64,000 nt of DNA from Oegoconia quadripuncta (Eukaryota; Arthropoda; Insecta; Lepidoptera; Autostichidae): positions 14,417,731 through 14,481,730 of the forward strand of contig OX438758.1 in NCBI GenBank assembly GCA_949316235.1, in the 5' to 3' direction. Positions 1 to 11,748 of this stretch are shown here, piece by piece. The position numbers were made by a program, and so were the translations under genes. The notes below the pieces were generated by a model, which did not search any database, was not told where the DNA came from, and saw only the letters and a list, made by a program, of their open reading frames with translations. Numbering within the stretch: position 1 is the stretch's first letter; every line of letters begins with the position of its first letter.

Positions 1-2637
1 TGAAAAATTAACACTGCCTATGCGATAATACACAGAAAGTTTAGATAAATTTGGATTTGCCGTTCCCAAAAAAAAAATCAAAAATATTTGTATGGAGAAA
101 ACAGTCTTCATACAAAACGCCAATTTCATAGGTAAGGTATCTAATATACTCGTACAAAGATCTGATACTACGGAATCACGTTTCAGATGCTGAAAAAAAA
201 TTGTAGTATTTATCTAATAAAAATTACAAGTTTTACATAAAATAATTAATACCTAAATTACAATAAGAACCTACCAATCAGAAAACATTTAAGATACCTT
301 TACCATTTTCCGTACACTCTTCCGCAAGAAATCCGGCGATTTTCTATAGGTATGTCACGAACTTATCTTGACAAATTAGATATTTTCCTTTTGTCTTTGA
401 GCAATAATAAATATCTTGAGCAAGTTCTGGGGAAACCGAAAAATAAATAATATGTAATTTCCTAACAATAGCGCGACATTATCTGTTAGAATACCTTCTT
501 AGCTTACCTACCTTACCTACCTATTCCGATCCACCTAAACTCTTTGGTTGATTATCATGTTAGTGGCCTTCCAGATTAGTTAACTCTGCAAAAGAAACCA
601 AATGTGACATAATCTTACGGTACCGGGATAAAACCGCAGACTTTACGGACCGGAAACAGCAGCGTACTTAAGGGCCTCAATCACAAAAGTTTAGATATCG
701 GAAAAGTTAGTTTTCATTTAAAATGAGATAGAGTTTAAGTTTGCTGGTTTATTTCAAAGAAAAGATAATCAAGCGGAATTTTAGGGTTCGTTATAATAGA
801 CCCCATCGTCCTACTCATACATACTCAGTCGCGTCATTTCGAAACCGCGGTTAAGAACCAATAAAACTTCAACAAAGTATAGTTTATTTCACGAAACCTT
901 TTAATGTCTCTGTAAATCCACGTTATTATGACAAAATGTTCAAGTATTATATCTGAGACTTTACATAATATAAAATCGTTTCGGTAAAATGCTGTGGACG
1001 CAGTGAATCTCGAAGTTGGAGTACGTAGTTTGCGGCAAGAGTTGAAGAAAGAATGTCTGGAGTAGTGTTGCTGTCAACTATTTATCGATATATTTCATAA
1101 CGGGCTGGAGACATCTTTTAAACACAATCTCACTGTGATGTTTGAATTATGCAGCTCGCGAACTCAGTAACTTGTTCACCCTGAACTTAAAGATCCCAAT
1201 ACTTTGTGATAAGAAAACCGTAGTTGGCAGGAAGTTTCATACCTTATGAACGCACGCACAAAGTATGAAACGCAGAAGCTAAAAAGTTTGACCTTGAACC
1301 CACGGAGTGGAAAGTGCTGGGGCCGGTCACGAGCCGATAACGGATATTTTTACTAACATGTATTTAGTCACTACTGCACTGGTTCCTATCTATTGTCCTC
1401 GCCATGACACTTGACCAGGATACTTACTAATATCGATATGTGAACCATCGATATCGAGGAACCGCTGACCCCTACCTATTGTCGTCGCCGCGGCTAGACC
1501 GGACTGGCGCAGACGTAACGCTAGATAATTGAAATGCCTAGTATCGGTGCAGCGGGCAGATCGAACCCCACTGAACGCTGACACGTAAACATTTCCAGTT
1601 AGGACTTTAGTTACTCTGTTCCGAACTGGTGGATGTCCAATACATATCTGGCTTTTGGATTTAAGTCAATGAAGTGATTTATTGATGTATAAGGTAGATA
1701 TTTTCCTAACTACACTCATTTATCCAACAAGTAATGGGAGCACAACGAGTCGCACATCAAACAAAATGTAGATATCTCTATTACAACCAAGCGAACACCG
1801 AGTGAGTTACTATTATTTGACATGAAATTTACAATTAATTAATAAAGAAATCTGCATCGAAAAAGTGAAAAAATAATAATATACTATGTTGGGACGTGTC
1901 ACTGGTCTTAGCCGCTGAAGCTTGGAAGAAACACGTTTCTCCGTAATTTGTCTCGTCAACCTGGTCAACTTCTGGTACTGATTACACAATATTTGGTAGG
2001 TAACAGTTAAATCTACAGCGCATCCTTATTCGCTGCAAATTAACAGTCTAGATAATTGCTAAGCCATAACCAGCGCGAGCGAATATGAGAGATTTTCCCA
2101 GTTTCCAAAACCAACTCAGAAATGAGAATCTAGGTTAACGGATTAAACCGAATTTCAGTCTGACAGTGAACACTGTGGAAAAACTTCCATGAAATATAAA
2201 CAGTAAAAGGTACGAGAGTCTGTTTACTCATGTGATATTTACATACCACAAAGAAGTATTATTAGTTTATATTCTAATGCGTCACTCGTAAGCAATTTTA
2301 CTATTTCTTCCACTTTAAGATTATAATTGTGGGAGGCATCACATCACGCCTAATTTAGTGACAGTAATGGTCCAAGATATTGTCACAGTTAAACAAAGGA
2401 CTTGATACCTTGCCACGTTTAAAATTAAATTTAAGCTAGTCTTATCATTTTCTAATTACCAGGACACAAAAGCACGGACAAAAGAGACATTATAGTCCTA
2501 TCACTTAAATTTTTAGGTCGTTCAAAATAATATCCTTGAAGATTTTGTAGATCCTTGAAGATGTGTATGTGTTGTAACAATCAAATAAAATATGGCTGCC
2601 AGAGACAAAACACTTATTAATTCACGCTAATCATATA
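1..2637. other. Long stretch without a recognised gene
   Basis: I see no recognisable gene or transposon here. The sequence is AT-rich with scattered homopolymers. A small minus-strand frame at 1390-1584 is somewhat GC-richer than its surroundings but resembles nothing I know. The first 189 bases look like the generic poly-T-containing repeats common in moth introns. Confidence 0.5.
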
Positions 2638-3387
2638 ATGGGTCCGCCATCTACCGTTTTTTTTTTCAACTAGTGCTTATTTCGTGAATGGCAACACTGA
2701 GCTCATGTCTGATTTGACAGATAATTAGTTTTATCCTTCCGCTCAACGAATATGGTTGTGTATACGCTTGAACAACGTTGGGAAATATTGCGACATTACT
2801 TTGAAAATCATGGTAATGTTGCAGAATGTGTGCGAAAATTGCGTACGGATTTTGGAAGAAAAGAAGCACCGTTAGCTCCGTATGTTCGTTACCTTGTGAA
2901 AAAAGTGAAAGAAATTGAAGAGGAGGATATTGGCAACATTTGGTTTCAACAGGACGGCGCTACGTGCCACACAGCCGACGCTACACTTAATGTTTTGCGC
3001 CGTGTTTTTGAAAATCGCATTATCAGCCGCAGAGCTGATATCGTTTGGCCACCTCGGAGCTGCGAGTTGACACAGTTGGACTATTATTTGTGGGGTGCCG
3101 TCAAAGATAAGTGTTACGCCGACAAGCCAGAGACAATTGATGATTTAAAGGACAATATTCGTGAAGCCATTGGTGAAATACAGCTGCACACAATCGATAA
3201 TGTACTTAAAAATTGGACCGATCGTGTAGGCTACTGCATAGCCAGCCGAGGCAGCCATTTGAATGAAATTATTTTCCAACATTAACCGGAAGGATTGTAC
3301 TTTCAAATAAAAAAAGAAATTTGAAAAAATACTCAGCAGTTTTTTTTTATAGCATTTTCAAAAAAAAAAGTTATTTGGCGGACCTGT
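2638..3387 (+). mobile_element. Internally deleted DD41D mariner-like element
   Basis: A 750-bp element bounded by TA dinucleotides at 2636-2637 and 3388-3389, the target duplication expected of Tc1/mariner elements. Its imperfect terminal inverted repeats are about 25-28 bp; both begin near the motif GGTCCGCC and run into a T-tract. The interior holds a single open frame that joins the start of a transposase to its end. A full-length element of this type is about 1.3 kb, so roughly 0.5 kb of coding sequence is missing. It is non-autonomous but could be moved by an intact relative. Confidence 0.9.
2752..3285 (+). pseudogene. Deletion-fused mariner transposase, DD41D type
   Basis: This 177-codon open frame sits inside the mariner element at 2638-3387. 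Residues 1-55 look like the N-terminal helix-turn-helix DNA-binding part, with a run about 'EQRWEILRHYFENHGN'. At about residue 60 the frame jumps to the catalytic core, beginning with the second-aspartate motif 'WFQQDGATCHTA' at about residues 64-75. The third aspartate lies in 'LTQLDYYLWG'. I count 41 residues between these two aspartates, the spacing of the DD41D (rosa-like) mariner clade. The first catalytic aspartate and the linker around it are absent, so the protein cannot cut DNA. Reading continues without a stop to the C-terminus, so the deletion was in frame. A protein made from it could still bind element ends and might act as a repressor, but that is inference. Confidence 0.85.
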
Positions 3388-3493
3388 TACTTACGCCCTT
3401 ATTTTGCGATTAATCAGTTTTGACGTATGACTAATCACTAATCAGTGGTTCTCGGCGTGTGAAGTAGCAATTTTTCTGAACAATCTCATTTAA

Positions 3494-3775
3494 CTAATAT
3501 TATAAATGCGAAAGTTTGGATCTTTATTCGTTGCTCAATCACGGTGAAACGAATGAACGGATTTGGATGAAATTTGGTATATATGTAGAATATACCCTGG
3601 ATTAAGACATAGGATACTTTTCATCCCGATAAAGAGAGTAGTCCCGCAGGATAAACAAATGAAACATATCCGCGATATTCCGCATTCAAAACAAACAAAT
3701 CGGGATATACATATTCGGGATAGAGAAAAGAAATATGTTCCACGCGGAGGACGGGATAAAGGGCGGAAAGCTAGT
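3494..3775 (+). repeat. Lepidopteran short repeat (Lep1/Helitron-like?), copy 1
   Basis: Starts with CTAATATTATAAATGCGAAA, continues through a block with GGATTTGGATGAAATTTGGT and ends near GGAAAGCTAGTA. The same order of blocks recurs at 25017, 28735 (minus), 44600 (minus), 47803 (minus) and 48345 (minus). The CTAG-type end and lack of target duplication fit a non-autonomous Helitron-like family such as Lep1, but I cannot prove the class. Confidence 0.6.
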
Positions 3776-4326
3776 AGAGAATAATGAGAGAAAGGAGACA
3801 AATCAAATGCCCACATGATGGCATAAGTAATCATAACATGACTGACATGTTATGAATTCTGTCGTAAATAAATTTACATGAAATGATCAATTGTACAGAA
3901 TTGTAGTTAGAAATGAACTAGCACAAATTTAAGTTCTACCATGAGGTGCCGAATAGACACCAACACACCTACAGAAAATTATAAGTTAACTAGTAGGTAC
4001 TTATACACTTAAATAGACTGTGAAATATTACATTCCAAAAGAACCTTTATGCAAAAGCGCTGATATATGCAACTGTGCATCGAGTTGAGTAGATTGCGGC
4101 AAATAAGCTAGAAATACGCGGCTGTGCGATACGCCAGACGTTACTGGGGGAAGTTATTTCATATGGCCACAAAGCTTTTGTCTTATATAATACCAGCTTT
4201 GACATTTCACTTGGATTTTTAATTCTCCCAAGTAGTAGGTACTTCTCAGTGTTTAGATAAACGTGCAGTTGAATAGAGTACACACTTAAATAGCTCCAAG
4301 GATATTATGAATAGGTTGATCTTTAG
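3776..4326. other. No gene seen
   Basis: AT-rich DNA with short chance frames on both strands and no recognised repeat family. Confidence 0.4.
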
Positions 4327-4611
4327 GTGCTGTATGGTTTCGGCACTAAAATAGAATAGAACCAAGCCATCTCCTCCCGTGGGTGTCGTAAAAGGCGACT
4401 AAGGGACTTTCCACCAAAAAATATCTACAGATTTGTACGTTTCAAGGGTGATGGGCCCACCCCTGTCACGTATGCATTTCTATATATCCACCGTGGATGT
4501 TGTTTCAATCATTAAACTTTTAATGTTTGGAACACTCAAACAATATTGTTTGGGATATCTCTGACCACCCCATTTGGGATAGAGGTCGTGACGTTATGTA
4601 TGTATGTTATA
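4327..4611 (+). repeat. Rep-D copy 1
   Basis: First copy of a dispersed repeat with the conserved block GTGTCGTAAAAGGCGACTAA, a middle block around TTTGGAACACTCAAAC and an end block GGTCGTGACGTTATGTATGT. Other copies are at 23862, 33056, 37208 and 43735. The end in short ATGT repeats suggests a non-LTR retrotransposon 3' region (RTE-like) or a SINE that uses one. No coding frame is kept. Confidence 0.75.
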
Positions 4612-5255
4612 ATCTTTAGCCACGACTTCCTAAGACCTATTTAAATCATCATCAATATTCGTATCATATTAAAGGGATTGTGATAATAATTAGAAGGAGG
4701 TGCATGAGTGTATCAACAATTCAATTCCTGAATCTGCTACGATTCACGCCAGATTTGTCTTGTGTACTTGACCGACGATCTGCATTGATGAAAATTTAAA
4801 TATTTAGATAATTTTTGTCAATCCGGGGTTCACAGCGCTTTGCGTGCAACACTTCTGGGCAGTTGTAAATCATTGTTTGAACATAGTACCGGTACCTGTA
4901 CATTTATGATTTTGTGTTTAAGTTAAAACAAAAACGCCGAGCTTCTGACGAAACATGATAGAATCTTTCAAAGACAAATAAATCTATCGGCATATTCAAA
5001 CCCCAACGCTGCCTCGGCGTGGCGTTGAAGACAAATCATCCAATATGCAAAGCGCCGCAATTCTTACACTTATATCTAGGTTCCTCTTCTCATCAACAGC
5101 CTACTATTATATTCTTATATTCCAATATTTTGTGAAGAAGAACCACTATGGGACACAGTATAAAAACTGAATTTAAAAGCTATAAACGAGACCCTGCTCC
5201 ACAGATTTGTATAATAAAAGAGCGACAATATACAGCTTCGGTATACAACTGGTAT
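4612..5255. other. No gene seen
   Basis: Unique-looking AT-rich sequence with no supported feature. Confidence 0.4.
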
Positions 5256-5561
5256 ACTGAATACGTATGTATTCACGTCAAAACATGACGTGACGGATCG
5301 AATAGGGACCTGGGGAACTATTTTTGAGTCGCACGCTATCGAATACATATGCGAAAATCACAGATTCGTACGTTTCAAAAGTTCGCTTAAAAACGCGAAA
5401 AATCTTAAAAAGTCAAAACATTTGTATGCGACGCTGGTACACCGAATCTGCAAAATCGTAAATTTGTAATAACAAATTTACGATTTTGCGAAAAAATCGT
5501 TCCCCAGGTCCGTATTCGATCAGTCACGTCATGTTTTGAGGTAAATACATACGTATTCAGT
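5256..5561. mobile_element. 306-bp fold-back / MITE-like element
   Basis: The two ends form an imperfect inverted repeat of about 65 bp. Both begin with ACTGAATACGTATGTATT and reach GGACCTGGGGAAC on the inner side. Inside there is a second small hairpin with 18-bp perfect arms (GCAAAATCGTAAATTTGT and its complement). No coding capacity and no clear target duplication are visible. Two overlapping short frames here are products of the inverted repeat. Confidence 0.75.
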
Positions 5562-7186
5562 GGATTAAACATTAAGATTAGACATTAGTTAGTACGTTCC
5601 GTTTAATCTTTAAAACCTATCGCTTTGGCTTTATTCATAATCCTAAAATATTTTGCATGTAATGGATAATATTTGACTTTTTGACGGGAATGGCGACAAA
5701 GCTTTCGAATGGTACAAAAATTCAAAACGGAAGCTATAGAAAACTAATTTGCAAGTGAAATTGTTTTCCGATGTTGTTATTTGGTAGAATTTCAAAAATC
5801 GCACCCCTAATCGTCAGGAATCATGCGAGTATCCGCTATATACGTGAGCCGCTACTGTGCGGGATGATATTTCATACGGAGACGAAACTTTTTGTTTTTA
5901 TATCCCCTTTTCAGTGCAGTACGGGGCCAGCGCCGCCGCCGGTATGATTTACGTAATACTAGCTTCATTCGCGAGTAGGTACGCTAAAAGAGTTGGCACG
6001 CTACCCTGATTTACTCGACTTGTTCATGTTTTGGTAACATAAGGTGTATAAGGTAATTATCGTTGGCCTTTCGGTGGCAGATTTGCATGCCTGAGAAGAA
6101 ATTCTGAGACATGTGTAAATGTATGACACATTTGCAAACTTGTGGACAACAGGCTGCACATAAGTGAAGTGCACAATAACATGAGGGAGGTGCTTGCACT
6201 AACTACATTGGGTGTTCATAGGTTGTTTGTTGAAGTAAATATTTAAATATAAATTCTTTCTGAAATATCCATAAGGAGTATAGTTAGATCATCAATTCGA
6301 ACAAGTTTTACTAGTTTTCTATTCTATAAATCAACTCTGAAATCACGAAATGAAACATTGACCAATGGACATGACATTGTCCATTGGTCAAATAATGATG
6401 CAGATTAATTTAAAAAGTAATAATCGTCAAATACTATGTGTAAAATGTGTACGTCAAATACAAATAATTTTGAAGAATTCATTCGATAAAGTGTCTTATT
6501 TATACATACGTACATACGTATTATATAACTTCAAGACCTTCATCCCTAATAGTCAGAGATATCCCAAACAAGCCTTTGGATGATCTTCTTATAACTTCTT
6601 TATTATCAACACCATTATAAATAATTGGTGCATACAATATACCTCTTTTATTCCTTTGTACTCCTCATCTCTACCCAAAGGTTAAATGATAGTACAGGTA
6701 AGACTGCCTAATTCTACAATTCTATATAAACTTTGTTTATCAAATATATGCCATATAGTATACTTAATTGATTGTAAGTGATGAACCTACTTTATAAAAA
6801 AGATGAATTCAAGAGAACTAACGTTTTGGAATGAAAAAACCATAGCACAATATTCCCTCGAAGAAATAAACGCTTAATTACAGCCTTGAAGAATAATGGA
6901 CTAACAAACACCCTATTATTTCGTTATGAATACTCGAACCGAAAGGAGATTACTCTGTAATTTGATATCAACTCGTATAGTCCCCGTATGATAATACCTA
7001 AAAGAAATAAAACACAATGGACTGGCTGAGGTTTGTTGACAAAATATAGAGGTACGTATGAATACATCTGGTGAAGTCGAGCGTATTTCATTCAGACTTA
7101 ATTGCCCATAAAAGGCAGGTGTTGCTGAAAACTGCTGGAAAAATATAATGGATATTCACGATTGACTTGTTTATTTTTTATTACAG
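5562..7186. other. No gene seen; one small hairpin
   Basis: AT-rich DNA without a recognised family. A 14-bp-arm hairpin (TTGACCAATGGACA, 6-base loop) lies at 6358-6391. GC-rich GCC/GCG runs occur near 5935. Confidence 0.4.
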
Positions 7187-7261
7187 TCGCTATTTTTCGA
7201 GGAGTTCATGACCCGAAAAGGCTACCTATTCCTTGTAACAGAGGTTCATAAAACCGACTAA
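7187..7261 (+). other. Weak terminal-exon candidate
   Basis: A good acceptor (TTTATTTTTTATTACAG) precedes 24 open codons and TAA, encoding a peptide that begins SLFFEEFMTRKGY. The first AATAAA I see downstream is at about 7536. Nothing ties it to another exon, so this could be chance. Confidence 0.12.
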
Positions 7262-7424
7262 GGTATTGTCCAAGAGGCTAACGACGTGCGTAGGTAATTT
7301 CACAAGCTTGCATTATTTTAATATACGAGTTTAACCTCAATGTAAACAACGTAACGTTTACAAAACTAGGGCCGCGGGTTCGATTCTGAGCGTACATATT
7401 TAGAAGTTTGGGCGCCCATCCATA

Positions 7425-7545
7425 CTCACAATATAAATGGGAAAGTAACCGTGTCAGTCTGTCTCGACTAGGAGCCTAGGACCAAGAGAAGGACATATAC
7501 TACTTCTCCTGGAAAAGTGAACCCACACGGGCGGAATAAAGACAA
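7425..7545 (+). repeat. Degenerate dispersed repeat fragment
   Basis: Contains ATATAAATGGGAAAGT followed by a short GTCTGTCT tract and a block about aggacatatactactt. This order matches a very common lepidopteran repeat, but the copy is decayed. Confidence 0.4.
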
Positions 7546-8470
7546 GGGCTCGACTTCACCAGGTCATTCCGCGAAGAACCATCGTTGATTTATTTCTATT
7601 CCCTCTTTTATTAGATCTGTGGTTAGTTCTATTTTCTTCTGCGCTAGACAATACACACTCACACAACTCATGGCTTCACATTAACTCTGTAACAACTCAT
7701 AAACATATTAACAGCCAAGTAGTATGATATCACTCGCTCAGCTTACGTAAACGCCTATTAGCCAGTGCTGTCTGCCGGCGCGAGTTTCGAGTGTGTATCA
7801 ATCGAAATACTCGTATCGTTTCATTTTGCTCATGAATTAATTACTGTTAATTATAATTTTCGACGAGAAATATGGAACTCAATGTTTCGGAGATTAGTTA
7901 TTCATAATGTGTGGAAAGTGGAACGCGACTATGTGTTATAGCGCTTTTAAAGGGATACAAAAATTGTTAGGAAATTTGGCCCGAGATGGCTTGAACCGTT
8001 AAAGAAGCGGCAGGAAGTGGAACACTGCATACTGAATGATGAATTATATTGACCTTTTGTGGGCGGATGATTATGATTGGAACATCATGTTCATTATTGT
8101 TTAAGTCTCATTTCGAGAAACACGCTTAAAATTGAATCTACTTATTCCGATACAAACGAAACGCTATGACACCTCAGTTCTATCACTTCATTTCGGTAAA
8201 AATCATTACCACTGAAGTCTATTTCAAAAGGCATGAGATTTGTTATGCTGAATAGTAAAAATAAAAAAAATACTTAAATGACTCTTAATCCCACACCTTT
8301 GTAAAATAAGTTTTAGTCAAAGACTAAAATACAAACTACGACATGTGTATTTATTTTCAAAAAGGTAGACATTAAACCAAAGTTATAAAATCGGAAGTGT
8401 CTGCAACACCCTCAATTTAATCATTTTTAGCTATATGTAACTACACTGGCGACATATCATTTCAAACACA
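7546..8470. other. No gene seen
   Basis: AT-rich; a short GC-rich motif (GCCGGCGCGAG) occurs near 7775. No repeat family recognised. Confidence 0.4.
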
Positions 8471-8744
8471 AACTCCGTGGCTAAATGTAAACAACATAGG
8501 GTTTAAAAATCGGAGGTATGGTAGGTGGTAGGACATTTTAAAATATCCGCCTGGCTAGGTCCCACCATCTTACTAAGTCTGCCGCCAAACAGCAATGTTA
8601 ATAGCATTGTTGTGCTCCGGTTGTCGGAGATAAGATAGCCAGTCCTCCAAATAGGATGAGGTTTCCGGATCAGTACGCTTCCACCCTCGGCCTCATATTC
8701 ACTTAACATCAGGTGTGATTTAGGTCAAGTGTTAAAAAAAACAG
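8471..8744 (+). mobile_element. SINE-C copy 1, B box deleted
   Basis: The head keeps CTCCGTGGCTAAATGTAAAC (A-box region), but about 45 nt including the B box (normally GGTTCGATCCC) are missing. The body is intact from the CCGCCTGGCTAG block to ACTTAACATCAGGTGTGA and ends in an A-tract. Without the B box it should be unable to recruit TFIIIC. Confidence 0.85.
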
Positions 8745-8986
8745 CATCAATAGAATCGGTTCACAGATACACATAAACAAAAAAATCACTTGTAGATTAT
8801 ACCCTTCTCCTTTTTATAGTTTGTTAGAATAGGCCAACATTCGTATGCCAATTACTTTTAAAAGACATTTAACAAAACATAACATCGAGCGATAAAAGTC
8901 GGTCAAAAGGTCGCCGTCGTAAGGTGCCGAGGTCAAGTTTCGAGAGCCAATAACTAATTTAGTAATTACGTATGACTGACGATATA

Positions 8987-9254
8987 CAGGGCGTCCCAAA
9001 GTTATGGGACATGAAGGGGAAGTACCTTAAATATCGTAGATAGTGAATTTTGCTCAAAGAAGACTTTATGTTGTTTTTAAAAGTTAGTAATTCTGCATTC
9101 ATAGATTTTCTAAAAATTACTTGCTTCGGCTGGGAATCGAACCGACTTAAATGTGAAAAAAAAAACACCCTACTTTTATGATGCCAATCGAAAGAATAGC
9201 TAAAAAATAATAACTCTGCCTAAGTAACATAGTATTTTAAAAGAAAGGAACAAC
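8987..9254 (+). repeat. Left long inverted arm
   Basis: Left arm of the element at 8987-10111. It pairs with 9844-10111. A short frame on the minus strand is duplicated in the other arm on the plus strand, showing how similar the arms are. Confidence 0.88.
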
Positions 9255-9332
9255 GTGAAATTAATCATTTTAATCAAATAAAAAACATACATGAAACTGC
9301 CGTAGTCAATTAAGTAGGTATTTTTTTGTAAA

Positions 9333-9563
9333 TTAATTAATTAAATGCTCAAAATGTGATCCCTCTTGTCTTACGCAAATCGCCAATCTTTTAATGAGCC
9401 CGCTGCCTGTTGATTTTCTAATCATTTTATGGTGAACACTCGATGTGATATGGCACAATTCTGTTTGCAACTCGCCTACGTTCTCGTATCGCTTTTTGTA
9501 TAGCATATCTTTCACGTATCCCCAAAAGAAGAAATCTAATGGTGTGAGGTCCGGGGCATTCAA
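9333..9563 (-). pseudogene. C-terminal remnant of a mariner-type transposase
   Basis: A 76-codon frame inside the long-arm element. Near its start it reads 'APDLTPLDFFFWGYVKD', the third-aspartate motif of IS630/Tc1/mariner transposases, and it ends with 'RQEGSHFEHLIN', the usual tail of this protein family. The N-terminal DNA-binding domain and the first two catalytic aspartates are absent, so only about the last quarter of a ~340-residue protein survives. The stretch 'HKMIRKSTGSGLIKR' looks degraded. It differs from the DD41D protein at 2752-3285, so two transposase lineages are present. Confidence 0.75.
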
Positions 9564-9843
9564 ACAAACGCTGTCATAAACTGTTCCATTTTCAAATTAT
9601 AAATTATTTATTTTTGTTTTTAATTTGCCTTCTGTCTAGCTTACAGAGGACGTATTGAAATACAAGTTTTATCATTTCATCTACACGTGCACTTATAATA
9701 AGGAAAACTATGTTAGTACCTATTTTATGAAGTGGGTACTTATTTACGAATAATCAATGCTATCTTTGGAATGATAATATCGCTACTTTTCGAACGTCGT
9801 CGGCAATAAATAACTTTCTTGAAATTTGACTCAATCATTTTAT

Positions 9844-10111
9844 GTTGTTCCTTTCTTTTAAAATACTATGTTACTTAGGCAGAGTTATTATTTTTTAGCT
9901 ATTCTTTCGATTGGCATCATAAAAGTAGGGTGTTTTTTTTTTCACATTTAAGTCGGTTCGATTCCCAGCCGAAGCAAGTAATTTTTAGAAAATCTATGAA
10001 TGCAGAATTACTAACTTTTAAAAATAACATAAAGTCTTCTTTGAGCAAAATTCACTATCTACGATATTTAAGGTACTTCCCCTTCATGTCCCATAACTTT
10101 GGGACGCCCTG
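9844..10111 (-). repeat. Right long inverted arm
   Basis: Mirror of 8987-9254; see the parent element. Confidence 0.88.
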
Positions 10112-10870
10112 TATATCTATCTAGCCTTGCTGTACTTAGAACACTATTCACGGAAGAGATCAAATAGGTCCATAAACTATCACAATAAATTAGATGCGCT
10201 ATCCCCTATACCATAGACGTACCAAGAGAAATGTACTCCATTTGCATAGAAAAGTGAGCCACACTTATTTATAGCTCAAGAGGCTTACGGTTTTACCGCC
10301 ACGAATGAAGGTTTTGTTTCTAAACACCTCCGAACGTTGAATATATCACATTTTCTGATTGGTTTGCATACTGAATAACGGAAGTAATTGGTATAATTGC
10401 ACAGCTGGGAATACGGACGGATTGGCAATTGATTTTACTCCAATCGGCACCCACTGGAAATGGAAAGCACTGTGCGGCTTCCGCTCACCATAAAAGTAGG
10501 TACTCCTCAACTATGTCCTGGAGAATATTATGCGGCTTAAAATACTCATAGCGCCATCTATTAAGTAAGTACACTTTTAAGTAATATAAACAAAATATAT
10601 TTCGAAATAAATTCCCATAAAATAAAAAGTAAATGTTGAATATTTTGGAAATACTTTTTATAGTTAAAGCATTTATTTAAGCCACTGCATGCACAAACAT
10701 AATTTTTTTTAATAACAATGAAATTTACCCACAAATAAGAGTAAAGAAACAGAAAGAAAATACAAAGAGAGAGGACACTCTCTCTCTTAAATTTTAGAGC
10801 TATGCTCTTGTCGGTGGAGTCCTTTCCACACTTCTCTACATTCCGCCTTTTCCTAAAGAGGTACACTATA
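10112..10870. other. No gene seen
   Basis: AT-rich sequence with a short GA/CT-rich patch (AGAGAGGACACTCTCTCTCT) near 10770. A minus-strand frame at 10561-10866 has low-complexity composition and no family resemblance. Confidence 0.4.
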
Positions 10871-10990
10871 CATTTTTAACTGACTTCAAAATAGGAGAAG
10901 GTTCTCAATTCGACTGTACATTTTATTGTACGTTTGTTATGGGCTACCATCGTGAAATTGTTAACCGATTTTGATGATAAATTTTTCGTT
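10871..10990 (+). repeat. Rep-K fragment
   Basis: Contains AACTGACTTCAAAATAGGAG followed by AAGGTTCTCAATTCGACTG, a block order found in a widespread lepidopteran dispersed repeat. A partial opposite-strand copy is at 14161-14215. Confidence 0.45.
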
Positions 10991-11009
10991 TGATAGGGGT
11001 TACCGCCAG

Positions 11010-11258
11010 ACATACACACAGCGCCATCTAGTTACACACTAAGCAAGTAGGCTTGTATTATGGATACCAGATGGTTGATAAACTACACAAATACATTTTT
11101 TTTATAAATAAATACATATATAAATGAAAAACATCCATAATTCGGGAACACATAAATTTGTATTCATCTGTATTAAACATACGCCCCTAGCGGGATTCGA
11201 ACCCGCGATCTTTTGGAATAGCAGCAGAGTTTCTAACCACTACACCAAACAGGTCGTC
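11010..11258 (-). mobile_element. SINE-A copy 1
   Basis: Read on the minus strand: a tRNA-like head with A box around TTTGGTGTAGTGGTTAGAAA and B box GGTTCGAATCC, then a body ending in ACCATCTGGTATCCAT and CTAGATGGCGCTGTGTGTATG. Near full length. Confidence 0.9.
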
Positions 11259-11421
11259 AAATGGGTCCCATATTATCTGATGATGCACTCCGGAGATAGA
11301 AGACGCAAGCTTACTGAAGTCGGTTGTCTTGCCAATTTTTGGTGGTTCAATGATATACTTATACCCGCTGCCTAAGGTAGGGTAATGTTTATCGAGTGTA
11401 TGTAGGTAAGTATGTGCGTAT

Positions 11422-11738
11422 ATGTGGCTCAATGTAAACATTGGGTTTACGATTCGGAGGTCGCGGGTTCGATCCCCAGTGGGGTACAAGTACTCGGTTT
11501 GGTTGGTGGTAGGGCATTTTAAAATGTTCGCCTGGCTAGCCACCACCATCTAATCTAAATCGGCCGCCAAGCAGCAATGTTAATAGCATTGTTGTGTTCC
11601 GGTTGTCAGAGATAAGATAGCCAGTCCCCCAAATGTATTGAGGTTTCCGGTGCAGTCGCTTCCACCTTCGACCTCATCTTCACTTAACATCAGGTGTGAT
11701 TGAGGTCAAGTACCAACCCGTCGTGCATAAAAAAAAAT
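11422..11738 (+). mobile_element. SINE-C copy 2, near full length
   Basis: Head TGTGGCTCAATGTAAACATT (A box region), B box GGTTCGATCCC, body with TGTCAGAGATAAGATAGCCA and CTTAACATCAGGTGTGATTG, and a poly(A) tail. Together with copy 4 it gives the family consensus of about 310-330 bp. Confidence 0.9.
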
Positions 11739-11748
11739 GTAGATTTCT

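Larger units (their letters stand above)
8987..10111 (-). mobile_element. Tc1/mariner-type element with 268-bp inverted arms
   Basis: Ends are CAGGGCGTCCCAAAGTTATG and its complement, flanked on both sides by TATA, giving a TA (or TATA) target duplication. The inverted arms at 8987-9254 and 9844-10111 appear almost identical over about 268 bp, far longer than ordinary mariner ends. The 590-bp centre carries the C-terminal end of a transposase on the minus strand. The close match of the arms suggests recent insertion or ongoing gene conversion between arms. Confidence 0.88.

Noticed and set aside
1..189. Minus-strand 63-codon open segment after a TTTTTTTTCAG acceptor
   Set aside because: The translation is low-complexity around a poly(T) run, there is no donor before the window edge, and the DNA resembles common moth repeat sequence.
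6906..7134. Minus-strand 76-codon open segment after a TTTTTCCAG acceptor
   Set aside because: No good donor, ends at a stop with no poly(A) signal noted; open frames of this length after an acceptor-like site are expected by chance a few times in 64 kb.
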